Shown: positions 10,751-23,020, counted from the first letter of the stretch. The stretch: 64,000 nt of DNA from Prosapia bicincta (GCA_036971475.1 JBAIZL010000002.1:132842240-132906239), one strand, 5' to 3'. A program made the numbers and translations. Notes: generated by a model from the letters alone, not told the origin.

Positions 10751-13700
10751 TTAGTGGATACCTACCTCTTTGCAGAAATCAAGTACCCACCTGATGCTAA
10801 ATCTTCTGATATCCTCTGGTGTACATACCTGCCAGCCAAACCACTTTCTCCTTGCAGCTCCCAAAGCAGGACACTCACAGAGTACGTGGATTGGGCTTTC
10901 CTCTTGGTCCTCGTCGCATCTCTTGCACACAGGGGACCTAGATTTTCCAATTTTGTATTGGAACCCCCTCAGGTTCCCATGACCTGTAACAAGCTCTACA
11001 GTAGCTCTGAGTTGATGTCTACTTAAGGAGAGTAGTTCTTTGCCCCACAAATCTCCTGAGTAACCCCACAGTACCTTGGATTTGTTACACCCCAAGGTTA
11101 CATTCCATTCTTCCCTGTAGAACCTGTCTATATGTGCCATGATCCTCTTGAGGCGGCGCAGCAACGGTCCTTGAGTTATATACCCTTGTTTTGCTAAGGC
11201 GTCAACTCTCTCATTCCTTACCCAGCCAGAATGTCCTGGAATCCAGGTTAGATTGAGTGAATTATACTTACTCAGCTTTGCTAGAGAAGCTATAATCTCA
11301 GCCACCAGCCTAGAGCTGGTACTAGCCTTACCTAAAGCCTTCAGAGCTGCCTGACTGTCCGAGCAAATCCAGATGGTCTTGCCCCTCCTGCCAGACCCTA
11401 TTATTTCCTCAGCACATAGTTTGATCGCGAGCACCTCCCCCTGGAAGACAGAGTTGTCCTCCAGGCGATGACAAAATCCGTCTTGATGTCTCGGTCCACT
11501 AAATCCTGCTCCCACTCCTTCCTTCATCTTGGACCCATCGGTGAACCAGATTTCACCATGTCTGGGTCTATACTCCGCCCATGCCTCTCTTGCAGGAATA
11601 TGGATTTTTTAGTTTCCTTTTTCCCTTTTAAGAGACAGTATCTTATCCTGAGGTTCTATCCAGAGCTCCTTCAGTGAATCCCCAAATAGCTGTTTATGAC
11701 GTTTGCTACTTGTCTTCCACTGCCTGATACAACTTAGCCGGTTTGTAGTTTTCATTGCCTCCATCCTAATTTGAAGACTCAAGGAGGGAAAACCCAACAT
11801 TACCCTCATGGCCGCACATGGTGTGCTTCTCCTTGTAGCTGTTATGCCTCTAAGGAAGAGCCCCTGCGTGCGGTCCAGCATTCTTTTATTTGTTTCTTTC
11901 TGTGCCCTGTCCCACCAGACGATTGAGGCAAAGACCAACCTCGGCACCACAATGGCGGAATAAATCCAGTTCATCTGACGTGGACCCAAACCCCCTCTTA
12001 TTGCTCCTCTGCATTGCCAGAACGTAGCTATGGCTTTTTTGCACTTATCCTCCAAGTGCTCACGCCAGAGTAGCTTCCTATCCAGAATAACTCCCAGATA
12101 TTTAGCGCTCTCAACGTAGCTTATTTTGGTATTACCAACTTCCATCATCTCCAGCGATTTAGTTTTATATCGCCTAGTAAAGATGAGTGCCACAGATTTC
12201 TCTCGTTGAATGCATAATGCATTCTTTTGCACCATGCTTCTGTTACCTTGAGTGCCTCTTGAAGCAGGTCTTTGAAGACCTCTTCAAATGGTCCCCTAAG
12301 AAGGATAGCTATATCATCCTCATATCCTACCACCTTGACACCCATTCCACTGAGCGTCCTTAGTAGGCCGTCCACGACAAGGCTCCACAACAAAGGGGAT
12401 AACACTCCACCCTGCGGGCAGCCCTCCGAGACCATCCCATTTATCGTGCACCCCATCCAGGATGCAGTACTTATTCGGTTTTCCAAGGAACTCTTAATCC
12501 AATTTATAATTCCATCAGAAACCCCATGATCCATAGCTGCTCTCCTGATGGCCAATCTAGAGGCACTATTAAAAGCCCCCTCCACATCAAGAAAAGCCCC
12601 AATACATATCCCCTTGATGTTGATCTGACCTTCAATAAAGTCTGCGACCGACAACAGCGCAGTCTTTACTGACCTACCAGTTCGGTAGGCGTGTTGGTCC
12701 TGATGAAGCGGATACTGCTTCAAAGGTCCCTCCTTCAAATAGTGGTCCACCAGCCTTTCCAATGTCTTTAACAAGAAAGATGTAAAGCTGATAGGTCTGT
12801 AGTCCTTTACCTCTGTGTAACCTTGCCTCCCCGGTTCGGGGATAAAGATAACTTTCGTTTTGAGCCACTGCCCGGGCGTGTAACCCAAGGCAACACAGCC
12901 TCTGAGTAATCCTGTCAGTGGCCCTATTATTTCCTCCAAGCAATTTTGTAGTAGTGCTTGAGTAATATTATCTAAACCAGGCGCTTTAAAAGGCTCAAAA
13001 GACAGAATCGCCTCTCTCACCTTTTGCGCTGAGATCACCTGCCCAGCAATATTCCAGTCTGCCCTTAGCCCAGTATGTCAGAGGTTTTGAGCACCGTCCC
13101 CTACCGGTCTAATATCGGGAAAACTGTTCCTCATAAGCAGACGCAGAGTTTCCTCCGGGGTGTCAGTAAAGCTACCATCAGTCTTCTTGACAAACTTAAG
13201 CTCTCCCCTCGGTCCACCTGCTAACACCTTAAACAGTCTAGCAGTGTCACTCAGTGTGCTTGTCTCTGAGCACCACTTTTCCCAAGAAGCACGTTTAACC
13301 TCTTTAATAAGATTTTTATAGAGACCCTGGCTGTCCTTATATGTCTGCCAGGTCTCTGCTGTTTTCTTCTTCTTTGCCCTATTAAAGAGCCTTCTAGTCT
13401 CTTTCTGTCTTGCCTCTTAACTCACTGTCCCACTTAAGCTTACCGCACCCAGTGTTTATCCGCGAGAGAGGGCAATTTTCCTCAAACGACGTGGAAATTG
13501 CAGTCCTGATTTAGGCCTCAGTATTTTCCAGTTCGTTTGATGTACCATATTTATCACAGAATTCTGACATCCGCCTCCTCACCGAGGACTTAAAACCTTC
13601 CCAGTTTGTCCTTCTCGGGTTCCTAAGCCACACCACATGGGGGACAACTCCCCTCATCGTAGCAGTGATGATCCGGTGATCAGACATGGAGGGCTCATCC

Positions 13701-14334
13701 GAAACCTGCCAGTCATGCACCCAGCTTACCATTTGTCTATTACAGAAGGTGATATCTAGAACCTCCATTCTGTTTGAAGTGACAAATTTTGGCTCGGCAC
13801 CTGTGTTTAAAACCACAAGGTTTTCTTCAATCAAGAAGGCTAGGAGCTCCTCACCTCGCTCATTTGTGTCTGTGCTGCCCCACACCTCATTATGAGCATT
13901 GGCATCACAGCCCCCACTAAGATTCCTATATTCCTCTCCCCGCAGTACCGAACTAACTTACATAATTCTGCAGGGGGCGATTCTCTATTGTGGGCGCAGT
14001 AAGTGGAGGCCACGATGAACTCCCTGCTTCCACTTACCTTGCTCTTACCTCGAATTCTAACCATCGCAAGGTCTTTAGTTGAGAATTCTTGAATCAGCGT
14101 GGCTTCTAGTCCTCTGACTATCACACATGCTCTGTGCCCCTCATGTTCCCCGCTTGCGTAGGTGCGCCCAGCTGCAGTCAGACCCCTTATACGGTTCCTG
14201 ACCAGCCACGGTTCTTGCACTAGCACTAGCGCTGGTAATGTGTGCCTCACATTTAAGCACCTGGTTAGGACCACTGAGGCGCTTTTACTGTGGTGCAAGT
14301 TAATTTGCAGGATCATTGCTTGAGGGTCAGCCAT
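10751..14334 (-). pseudogene. Non-LTR element ORF2 (APE endonuclease, RT, RNase H), frameshifted
   Basis: The likely start is the ATG at 14334. The endonuclease begins ILQINLHHSKSAS and shows LVQEPW and, after a frame change near 13900 within a G run, DANAHNEVWGS and MSDHRI, matching the APE fold's Glu, Asp and SDH motifs. The RT (13038-12145) shows FKAPGLDNI, YRPISF, AFLDVEGAFN, GCPQGGVLSPLLW and the catalytic box GYEDDI (YADD in most relatives). It continues in another frame from 12235. RNase H follows an in-frame TAA at 11611-11609, with WFTDGSK, FQGEVLAI, CSDSQAAL and NERVDALAK, then a C-terminal CKRCDEDQEESPIHVLCEC zinc motif ending at 10751. At least three frame changes plus stops show it is dead. 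Confidence 0.88.
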
Positions 14335-15319
14335 ATCCAACTGACCCCTACGCCTTCTCCTGATTCTCTCTCTCTCTCGCCCTTCTCTTCCGGGTCCTTA
14401 GAGTTCCACTTAAAAGTGACCTCTGCAGTCCCCAGAAAGGCATTCCCATCTCTTGCCTTTAATTGTCTGGCCAATGCCTCATCCAATCCTAGGCAGAGGA
14501 GGCTTGCAGGTCCCCGCTCAATGCACTGTAGGATCTTCCACTTCGAAGTGTCAATTTCTGGGTTTTGCATCCCCATGAGCTTGACCAACTGAGTGGCCTC
14601 CCTTTTTGGTGGTGGTACTAGCACCGTCACTTTCACCCTTTTGATCAGTTCATCAGGCAGGACTAGCCTTGCCTGAGTCCCGTCCTCGAGCTTAACTGAC
14701 GGTACCACTTCCCTCAGTCATTTTGCCGATTCCTCCTCAGCACAAATAAATGCTGCTACTCCATCCCTTAGGTAAATGTCTCTGAACCGCGGAACGAAAC
14801 CTCCACTAGGAGTGTCCAGAATCCGGTCCATGACGGTGCCCTTAAGATGGTCGAACGCTGCCATCTCCATCCTCTCGCCTACAGTATCCCCAAAAGTCAC
14901 TAGAACCCTCGGTAGGTTGGCGGAGATCGACGAAAAAGACGCCCCTCCCGACCCAGCAGGCCTAGACCCTTGTCTATTCCTCTTGGCCTCCGTCTCTGGA
15001 GTAGGATTAGAAGTACTCCTTTCCTTCCTTTTCCTCTCTCTCTCTTGTCGTACTAAGGTCCTACCGGATCCACTGGCTTCCGGGACGTCAGGGCGGGTTC
15101 TAGCCCCAGCCTCCGTCAAACCCTTCCGCTACCTGGACCGGTGTTTCCTCAAAGGGGGTGGCGGTGGTTCTCTGCCCTCCGCCTCCGCCTTCTTTGCTTT
15201 CTCATGGTAGGAAAGCCAGAGTGCTTTCCTCCTTTGTGCCCCACTCATTCTTCCTGTTGCCTTCGTAACTGGATTTCCATCTGCCTCTACGGGGGCCGAA
15301 GCCACCTCCATAGGCACAG
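14313..15319 (-). pseudogene. Non-LTR element ORF1 (gag-like, DUF4780-like), two premature stops
   Basis: Three open segments (15317-15129, 15119-14718, 14708-14313) lie in one and the same frame, so this is a single ORF of about 335 codons broken by a TAG at 15131-15129 and a TGA at 14720-14718, each one base from a sense codon. The N-terminal part is rich in charged residues and proline (PPPPPLRKHRSR, QERERKRKERST), fitting RNA binding. The C-terminal part (WKILQCIERGP, LLCLGLDEALARQLKARDG, TAEVTFKW) resembles the DUF4780 domain found in arthropod transposon gag proteins. No CCHC zinc knuckle is visible. The end overlaps the start of ORF2 by about 22 bp. The DUF assignment is from memory. 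Confidence 0.7.
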
Positions 15320-15844
15320 ATTTGTCGGTAGGTTTTAAGCCCTGACCATTTTAATTTATTTTTTTTATCTCAGCCATGTGTGTTCCCACGAGCAGCTAGG
15401 GAAATAACGATCCGCCGCCGCAGAGCCCCGCTTACGGCAGTAAGGCGACTTAAGTACTCAGGGGTGGCGCCAGGTGCCCCTGAGGCTCCGTTAAAGACCC
15501 TCCTTGTTCTGAGGGCCACGAATCTACATCGGCACGGATCGCATAACACCTTCAGATCGGGGGTGTATGTGCCCATCCAGACCACCAACCTGGATGAGGG
15601 TTGCTTCTTGGTTGCCGCCCGCAAGGGAAGGGCAGGGCGAGAGCCGGGCAGATAACAACCCTTCAAGTGTTAGGACTGGCCCCTTTTTTTTGAGCCGCCT
15701 TCATGCACTCACACATTTGCCTGGACTTCTCGTTTATAGGGAGCCACATACGTACAGCTCCGCTCCACCCGTCCCCCACGCCCGGATTAAGCCTCTCCAC
15801 CACGTCAAGGTCATGCAGCCCATAGGAGAGGGAGTATAAGAGTT

Positions 15845-17290
15845 ACTGCCATATAGATGCTGTGTGTTTATATATAATGATGTTGAATAGAAAGGGGTAT
15901 TATATACACAGTATTGCTTGTTTTTCCTGAATTGCAATTTTAGTTGAAAAATTGTTTTCGTATCTTCTAAACAGTTTAATTTTCATTTAGATATATTAAT
16001 GACACACTTTTTTTTAATTAAGTACCATCCATATTAGAAATAACAGGAAATTTATTTTAAAAACAAATTTATTGTTAGAAGTATAAAATAATATATAACT
16101 AACAGTGAAATTCAAAATTGTAATAAATAATATAATCAGGCATTATTTATTAAAGTTTAAAAAGTTATATCTAATTACACCTTCATGTACATTTCTATGT
16201 CTATGACATCATCTTCAGAGAGTTATGCTGCAATAACGGAAAGATGAAGACATTTATGGAAATTTAGTAAGGGTATAAATTTGTATAAGGGTTAGATTTA
16301 ACCTTGTTAACCTGTTTTTATTTATGTGATATTATTACATTTTATTATGGTTTGTGTTTTATTGTCAGATTAATTTATTTTTACATTATGACCTGAACCT
16401 TTATTTTTATGTGTAACTACTGTCTATATTAACCCTTAGCACTCGGATTTTCTTAACATGCTTTGTTTCCCCACTTGTAATTAAATTGAAACAAATTGAG
16501 TAATTTGTCGTAAAATTAAGTAATTGAGTAATAATGGAACTTGCAAGTTCCATTATTGTTTGTGAGAAATTTTGTTTAATTTTACATCATTTTAGTCAAC
16601 TATGCCATTTTTATTTACTAATGTACTATGTATATGATTTTCTTCCCTTATTTGTAGTTTTGCAGAGTATAATATCTTACAAAACCGTTTCCTGGATGGA
16701 GTTCTGGCTTTCTGCTGCATGTCTTGCAGTAAAATAACAGATTCCCTTCTGCCTCCTTTTATCTTCCTGTTACTGCAACTACACAGTTCTTTAAGTTGGT
16801 TTCAACATTGGAATAAATTAAATATAGTTTCCCATGTAGTCTTTCTTCATTGCCAATAGTTGATGGCCAACCCTCTTCCTACAGTGCTTATTCGTGGTAT
16901 CACCAACGAGTTCCCTCACCAAGTGTGGGTGAAACCATTTTCGTTTTCACAATTTTTTTCTTTCCTGTTTTTGCTGTTATAGATAATAAGATTACATTAA
17001 ATAGCCTGAAAAAATTTTACTCCACCATTTGTTTGTTCACCTTGTAAAAGTGTAATTGAATTAGAATTAATGTACATATATGTGTTCAGTATAGTATTTA
17101 ATAACTGTACATGCGGTCATGTAACTCAATTGTACATACAGTTCTATATTGCTATTAAAATATAATTACAATGGTCAATAAGTGTAACTTTACTTGGAAC
17201 AATCATATATCTACTTACAATTGGAATAATTGTGATTATGTAGTACAGATGTACACTATTATATAACCCCTCCCATATCTGTTTTTTTTT
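15845..17290. other. AT-rich non-coding stretch
   Basis: Nothing coding recognised. A sequence near 16200-16215 (complement CTCTGAAGATGATG) resembles the Penelope-tail motif seen near 42250 and 62330. A poly-T run lies at 17281-17307. Confidence 0.35.
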
Positions 17291-17746
17291 TTTTTTTTTT
17301 TTTTTTTATTTGGATCGAGCTGGTTTCTTTAAATATCCATATTTATTAGATTAACGTTTTTAAGTGGAGTAATCAGCAATGCATCACTAATGGGATGTAC
17401 TCGCTGTAGCGTCCCAGCTATTCATCGCCTGAGGAGTTCCTAATCCCCCAGCTGCCTGACTTGCCTCAACTTACCTTGAGATGGAGTATAAAGCCATCTT
17501 GAGTTATTTGGAAGTCTTATTTACTCACAAAAGTAATATTCCTTATTTCACATAAACTATTGAAGATATGGACACCTCAAATATGAAAAGTGTTTACAAA
17601 AACAGACTTTCAAAAGGGAATTTAGAAGTAATATAATCCCAGAATAAATATTTCCACAGTGTAAAAATGTTAACAATAAGCTAATTTTTTACAGCTTTAA
17701 AAGCTTAAGTTATCTTATATTTTTAAAAGATATTTGTATAAATACA

Positions 17747-18048
17747 ATAAACATACACAACTCGCAATTATAAAATTATATTTTTTTGCGTGTTTTGATG
17801 ACTTTAAGTTTGAAGTGCTGAATAAACCAGTAAGTAGTGGTTTTTTGCCAAGTTAATACAAACAAGTGTAATTTTTATAAAAACCAAGATTTACAACACA
17901 AAAACTGCAAGTTTTAAAGTTTAAGTTATATATATGTTTATAGTAGCATCATTGATGATGATAATGATGATGATGATGATGATGACATGTCATCAAAACG
18001 CGTATGAAATTAAAGTTTTGTAATTGTGAGTTGTGTATATTTATTGTT
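17747..18048. repeat. Foldback repeat with GAT microsatellite
   Basis: The left arm, starting ATAAACATACACAACTCGCA (17747) and including GCGTGTTTTGATGAC near 17790, is the inverse of the right arm near 17980-18048 (GTCATCAAAACGCG ... TTGTGAGTTGTGTATATTTA). A (GAT)n run lies just before the right arm. The arms are imperfect. The 'stem followed by AAAACGCG' arrangement resembles terminal regions of Penelope-like elements, but there is no coding sequence to prove it. Confidence 0.6.
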
Positions 18049-18126
18049 TATAACCTTAACTCACAAGCCAGCTCGAATATTATTTATAGGATATTCGTGT
18101 AGCTTATATTAATGTAAGATTATTTA

Positions 18127-18330
18127 GATTTTTGGACTAGGAGACTGACAGACTTTTATTCAGATTTTATTTCATTCTCTCATATTTCTTTTTGTGTTTT
18201 CTCTTCGATTGACAAAGACCACTGTGTGGTTGAAATATATCCTTGTTTAAGTGCTTTTATGTGTTTATATTTAAGACTACAGTGTGGACTCTTACCAAGG
18301 TAAGTCTGTCAGTCTCCTAGTCCAAAAATC
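18127..18330. repeat. Penelope family-2 tail, inverted ends
   Basis: The 29-bp sequence GATTTTTGGACTAGGAGACT... at 18127-18155 is repeated in inverted orientation at 18302-18330. Between them, in plus orientation, is the same tail that flanks the GIY-YIG fragment at 54603-54800: ATTGACAAAGACCAC, TGTGTGGTTGAAATAT, AAGTGCTTTTATGTGTTT and GTGGACTCTTACCAAGG. It is a 5'-truncated copy holding only terminal sequence. Confidence 0.75.
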
Positions 18331-19374
18331 TAAATAATCTTTACCAACCAAAACTAACCTAAAAATTATATTAATGTAATCTACATCACAATTCATCTTA
18401 GCAACGATTTTTTGTTTGAATCTGTTTATCGAACACTACATTGTGGAAAATTGATTGTAGATGATTTAGGTGAAGTTTCATGTCATTTATATATTTTTGG
18501 TCATTGACATAAAAACTTGTTTTTCATTGATTTTTATTATTATTTTACCTGTAAGGTAAATTTGACAACTAGATTTCCCGGAAGTTAAATGTAAATTTTA
18601 CTTTCTTACAGATCTGAAGATTTTGAGGTTTCAACTCTTCTACTTTTACCAAGACTAGAGAGTCAGGAAATATCAAGACCATGCAAAAGTATTCAAGATA
18701 GTTGAATTAAATAAAGTCCCTATAGCCTATTTATACACAATTATAATTGTGAGGTTCCATATGTCTAACCTCTGTTTTTATTGTGAAAGCATCAAACATT
18801 TTTAATCTAAATATATTTTGAAGTTATTTCTGCAAACTAGTTTTATTATACTTCTTGTCTCACTGCCGAAGTCTGTTTTCTTCAAAAACAAGTAATATAA
18901 ATAACAACACTTAGTAAATTCTTACTTAAATGGACAAAGAAAAGTTTTATTTTAGTTTCTTTTTATTTTATAATAACAGTTAATATAAATATGTATATAC
19001 ATATGTCAGAATAACAATATTAAGTGGTAAAATATTCTTTGCAATTGTCCATATCCTTACTGTATATGGTGTTGGACTATTATTTTTGTTTGTAACTATT
19101 TATACTCTTTCTTTTTTCGTCCCTTGCATTGTGTTGTAGTTTCTCATAGCTTCACCTTCACATTATCCATTTGGAAAGCAAGGTTCGATACCGTTAATCC
19201 AGTTTGTTTATTTTATTCTTTTCATTCATTTTTAATCCTAGAGCATTATTTATGATATTGTGTGGTAACCATGGCAACAATTTAAGGTTGTGCAATGGAA
19301 GTTTCAACGACAATCAGATGTGGGTAAAAAAATTGATATTCATCTTTGAAAAGTACATTTCTAGCTATAGGAAT

Positions 19375-19570
19375 GTTGGCTCAGTGTCAAAGCGCTAGAC
19401 TTCGAAGACGAAGATACTCAGTTCAAATCAGACCTCAACCCCCAAATTTTTATAATTTAATTATTCAGTAAATATTTGAAAAAACTGTATTAACATCAAT
19501 TGTCATCCACTATAGATTTTTAAAAAAATATTTGAACTTGATTAGATGAATAAAAGCATATCTTATTAAC
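19375..19570 (+). repeat. tRNA-derived SINE-like copy
   Basis: At about 19376-19440 the sequence TTGGCTCAGTGTCAAAGCGC resembles an RNA polymerase III A box, and AGTTCAAATCAGACCTC a degenerate B box, as in a tRNA-derived SINE head. Downstream, TGTCATCCACTATAGATTTT ... TTTGAACTTGATTAGATGAA is shared with 53765-53825, showing a dispersed repeat. The box match is imperfect and no cloverleaf was drawn, so a decayed tRNA pseudogene is the main alternative. Confidence 0.45.
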
Positions 19571-19823
19571 AGTGAAAATTTGTACAAGATATAAATCAGG
19601 AGAGTGTGTGAGCTAATTGAAGGAATTGAATAAAATCAGATTTCAATTCCTGTTAGAGATAAAGAATTTATTTCACCTCTTATAGTTTCAAGGTACTTTT
19701 TACCTTACACAGATTATAATACAAATATAGTCCGTCTTGTTAATGAATTGAAGTGTGTAGGCCATTCGAAAAAGTGATCCGATGAATTCAAACATATCCC
19801 TTACTCTCATCATCAATAAAATA

Positions 19824-20718
19824 CAGTAGAACTTTGATAATTCGAAGCTGAAGAGATTAATGAAAACATTCGAATTAACCAAAAAATTGAATTATGAAAG
19901 TCGGAGAATACCCTTTCAGTTAAAACAGTCCATATATTTGTTTAAATTTTTTTATGATGACTGTTTTTAGGTATCGCATCACTGGTCTAAGTTAAACACT
20001 ATAATTTCAATAAGCAATAAACTTTGGCATAATGGATTTATAAAACTCATAATTATTGGCAGTTAACCTATCACGGATCTAATTGCATGCATGTTGTGCA
20101 CACTAGGGGGTATGAGTTAATTCCGCTAGTCAATTTCGTTGTATTTTTCTACAAAAATATTCTCACTTAAAAAGCACTAAATATTATACTTTTTATATGG
20201 GTACAATTTTTATTAAGGGTGCTCCACTATTATTTTTCATCGTGTATGCAAGAAAACATTCATTATACAAATTACACTACTGACAGACACTGAGTAAAAT
20301 CTACACTGAACTTCTCACTCCAGTTGACAAAAAACTGCTTAAAATATCTATTGTGTTTAGACATGTGACAGAAGGTCAATGGTTCATAAATATCTTTCTT
20401 TATTTATGCTGTGAGTATCGAGAGTTGATAGTTCCCTTATAAAGCACACATGGCTAGACTTGTGCGTGACAAATCAGAAAATAAACTCTTACCAATAACA
20501 ACGAACTGATGACTGAGCAGAGAGACCATCGATAACTGATTCTCTCAATACCGCTTACATACCAAATCTCGTGGTTTGAGCTCATATCCAAACTAATAAC
20601 TTCAAATTATAGTAGTTGAACTTCGAATAATCCATAATATTTTTTACATTGACAGCATAATATAAAAACCGACCCAAAACCTCAAATTATTGGTAATTTC
20701 GAATCAAAAGTACAACTT
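19824..20718. mobile_element. Nonautonomous pogo/Tigger-like element
   Basis: The left end, CAGTAGAACTTTGATAATTC after a TA, matches the pogo/Tigger terminal repeat style seen at 960-998. The right end, TTCGAATCAAAAGTACAACT followed by TA, is an imperfect inverted copy. The interior has no recognisable transposase. Ends are approximate. Confidence 0.5.
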
Positions 20719-21951
20719 AGAAATAAGCTCAGATGTTTCGTGTTTAAATTGTCTAGGCTTCCACAATAGCAGAAATCTATAAGAAAACCCCCTTTCCTTC
20801 ATGTTCTTATAGGAGATAATTAATTTCTTTAGTGTTCCCTGTGGGTCATAGTGACCCATGCACTTTTTCTCCCACTCCTACATCGACCCTAATTGCCGGA
20901 CGCTTATCCTTGTAACTTTCTACACCACCCTTTATTACACTATTCGTTTGTTTTTGCTTAGTCTGAGTGCAGCTGTCAGCCGTGGTAGTGATGTGCGTGT
21001 CATGGTGACCCATAGCAACTGTTTGGGAGTGCATAAAATTAATTGGTGACACATGAGTTATTTTAGGTTATGAGTTATTTGTGTTTATATAAAGTAGAGT
21101 AGATTGTTATTTTACATTTAACTAAGCTCTGCCAACATACAGAGTTTTAGCAGCCTTTGATAACAGTCCTTCTTCACAAGGAGTTGAAGATTTTAGAAAT
21201 TAAGTTTGGGAGGGAAGCTGATCCAGAAGAAGAATGAGTTGATGATCTGTTTAGAAATACTGACACAGATTGGAGTGAAGAGGAGGAAGATAAAACTGAT
21301 AATGACACTAGAAACTTGGCCTTGGATGATGATTTTCCTCTCGCTTATAGAGGAAGCTTTGTTAAGATAAAACCAAATTGAAAATAGCTGAACGTACCCA
21401 AGCAATTCGTAAAAGACAAGAGAATATTGTATTGCACCTATACTGGCCCTAAAAGTGAAGCAAAAAATGTCAGCTCCCCCACTGAAATCGTGGTAAGATT
21501 TTTTTTACAATGTTACTGAACTGCTTGAAATGTCTAGATGAAAATTAACTCATTTTACATTTAGCTATAAGGTATTTTATGTACTTTTCTTTGTTATTTT
21601 CATTTAATCTTCGTTAAATTGTAATATATTTTCAACAAAAAGTCTTTATTTAGTGATTTTAAAAATGTAGCATTGTTAATTTTATTAAAAGTTTAGATTT
21701 TTTAGGATAATTATATGGTATTTACATACTAAAGTCTAATTTATACTTTTATAAAACCATTAGAAGAGTATTATGTTTTGGTTTTATATATATATATATA
21801 TATTCTTGATATTTAACATTATCCATTGTTTTTCCGTTGCACTGACTTTATGAAGTTAATATATTACTGTGTGAGTAATTTTATCCACCATTAAGTGCAA
21901 TAATTTTACCTTGAGTGATGAGGCACCTTTCGGTCGTTGACCATTGTCGAA

Positions 21952-22356
21952 TCACTGATTTTTCTCTGCTGTGGATGCTACGTCCGTGAAGCCGGTGTTT
22001 GTTGACGTAACGCGCACTTTTTCTTGATCTGAGTGTATGATATTTTTGTATAGTATGTCTTCTGTATATGTTGTTTGTAGATTCATTAAGTTGTTGTGTA
22101 GGTTTTTATAAATGTGGTATTTTTCTAGTGAGTTTAGTTCTATTGGGTTGTTATTTATTTCCAGTATGGTTAGGTTATTTTCGTAATTTGTTATTTCGTG
22201 TTTATGGGATATTAGGTGTGCTGCAACATTTGATACTTTAGAATTTTTGTTTTTGAATGCTCTATAATGTTCTTCAAATCTTATTTTAAATGTTCTGGTT
22301 GTTTTTCCTATGTAGGAAAAACAACCAGAACATTTAAAATAAGATTTGAAGAACAT
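21952..22356 (-). pseudogene. GIY-YIG nuclease fragment, left palindrome arm
   Basis: The frame encodes a 5'-truncated Penelope endonuclease that would nick target DNA during integration. It begins inside the domain with CSGCFSYIGKTTRTFKIRFE, which keeps the YIG half of GIY-YIG and the catalytic-region Arg, then EEHYRAF and HLISHKHEITNYE. The GIY half and the RT are absent. The frame crosses the palindrome centre, so its first ~15 residues come from the other arm read backwards. It is a fragment, not a working gene. Confidence 0.85.
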
Positions 22357-22671
22357 TATAGAGCATTCAAAAACAAAAATTCTAAAGTATCAAATGTTGC
22401 AGCACACCTAATATCCCATAAACACGAAATAACAAATTACGAAAATAACCTAACCATACTGGAAATAAATAACAACCCAATAGAACTAAACTCACTAGAA
22501 AAATACCACATTTATAAAAACCTACACAACAACTTAATGAATCTACAAACAACATATACAGAAGACATACTATACAAAAATATCATACACTCAGATCAAG
22601 AGAAAGTGCGCGTTACGTCAACAAACACCGGCTTCACGGACGTAGCATCCACAGCAGAGAAAAATCAGTGA
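22267..22671 (+). pseudogene. GIY-YIG nuclease fragment, right palindrome arm
   Basis: This is the mirror copy of the minus-strand fragment at 22356-21952. The 134-residue translation is the same except for one residue at the palindrome centre (YVGKT instead of YIGKT). It ends in the family-1 tail TGATTCGACAATGGTCAACG followed by the CCGAAAGGTGCCTCATCACT segment. Identity between arms means the inversion is recent or kept uniform by conversion. Confidence 0.85.
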
Positions 22672-22768
22672 TTCGACAATGGTCAACGACCGAAAGGTGC
22701 CTCATCACTCAAGGTAAAATTATTGCACTTAATGGTGGATAAAATTACTCACACAGTAATATATTAAC

Positions 22769-22805
<37 letters not shown>

Positions 22806-22958
22806 TATATATATGTTGTGGTTGTATTCTTAATGTTTGTAAAAAGCTACATATTTATTTAGTTACTTAGAGCTTAGCTAGTGAGAACTATTCACACAGG
22901 TAAAAGTCAAAGTAGTGGACTCAAAATCTCACAAAAACTAGTCTTTAATAAACACACA

Positions 22959-23001
22959 AAACAAACTAGTTTCAGCGACGCAGTCGCCTTCCTCAGTGCT
23001 T
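22959..23001 (-). ncRNA. Candidate type I hammerhead ribozyme (mirror copy)
   Basis: This is the inverted counterpart of 23021-23063 in the foldback. Core CTGAGGA, stem II GCGAC-TGC-GTCGC, GAAA, ACTAGT and the stem I halves are all present. Stem II here is fully Watson-Crick where the plus copy uses G-U pairs, so pairing is maintained despite sequence change. Confidence 0.6.
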
Positions 23002-23020
23002 GGCTACTTGAGTAGTAGCC

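Larger units (their letters stand above)
10654..15831 (-). mobile_element. Full-length decayed non-LTR retrotransposon (ORF1 + ORF2) with 13-bp TSD
   Basis: The element runs 5' to 3' on the minus strand and is GC-richer than its surroundings. It is bracketed by the 13-bp direct repeat GAGTATAAGAGTT at 10641-10653 and 15832-15844, which I read as the target-site duplication. The 5' UTR is about 0.5 kb and GC-rich. ORF1 is followed by an overlapping ORF2 carrying endonuclease, RT and RNase H. The 3' end is an AT-rich tail next to 10653. The ORF layout and RNase H put it in the I/LOA/R1-like group of insect non-LTR elements; the exact clade is not settled. Premature stops and frameshifts make it non-autonomous today. 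Confidence 0.9.
21851..22772. repeat. 922-bp near-perfect palindrome of a Penelope 3' fragment
   Basis: Two 461-bp arms, 21851-22311 and 22312-22772, are reverse complements with no indels I could find. The centre is CCTATGTAGG, where the middle TG is the only evident mismatch. Each arm reads outward as GIY-YIG nuclease C-terminus plus 3' tail. The left arm carries a further ~60 bp (TTCTTGATATTTAACATTAT... back to 21805) missing from the right. (TA)n tracts lie outside both ends (21785-21803 and 22774-22800). Confidence 0.95.

Noticed and set aside
15370..15840. Open frames in both directions in the GC-rich block
   Set aside because: The block is the 5' UTR of the minus-strand non-LTR element. 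The frames overlap on both strands and lack domain features.
21193..21405. Minus-strand hydrophobic frame
   Set aside because: It is antisense to the acidic piggyBac-like segment.
22680..22730. Family-1 tail (GACCGAAAGG...CTCATCAC) as a hammerhead
   Set aside because: Neither strand gives CUGANGA followed by a hairpin and GAAA in the correct order.
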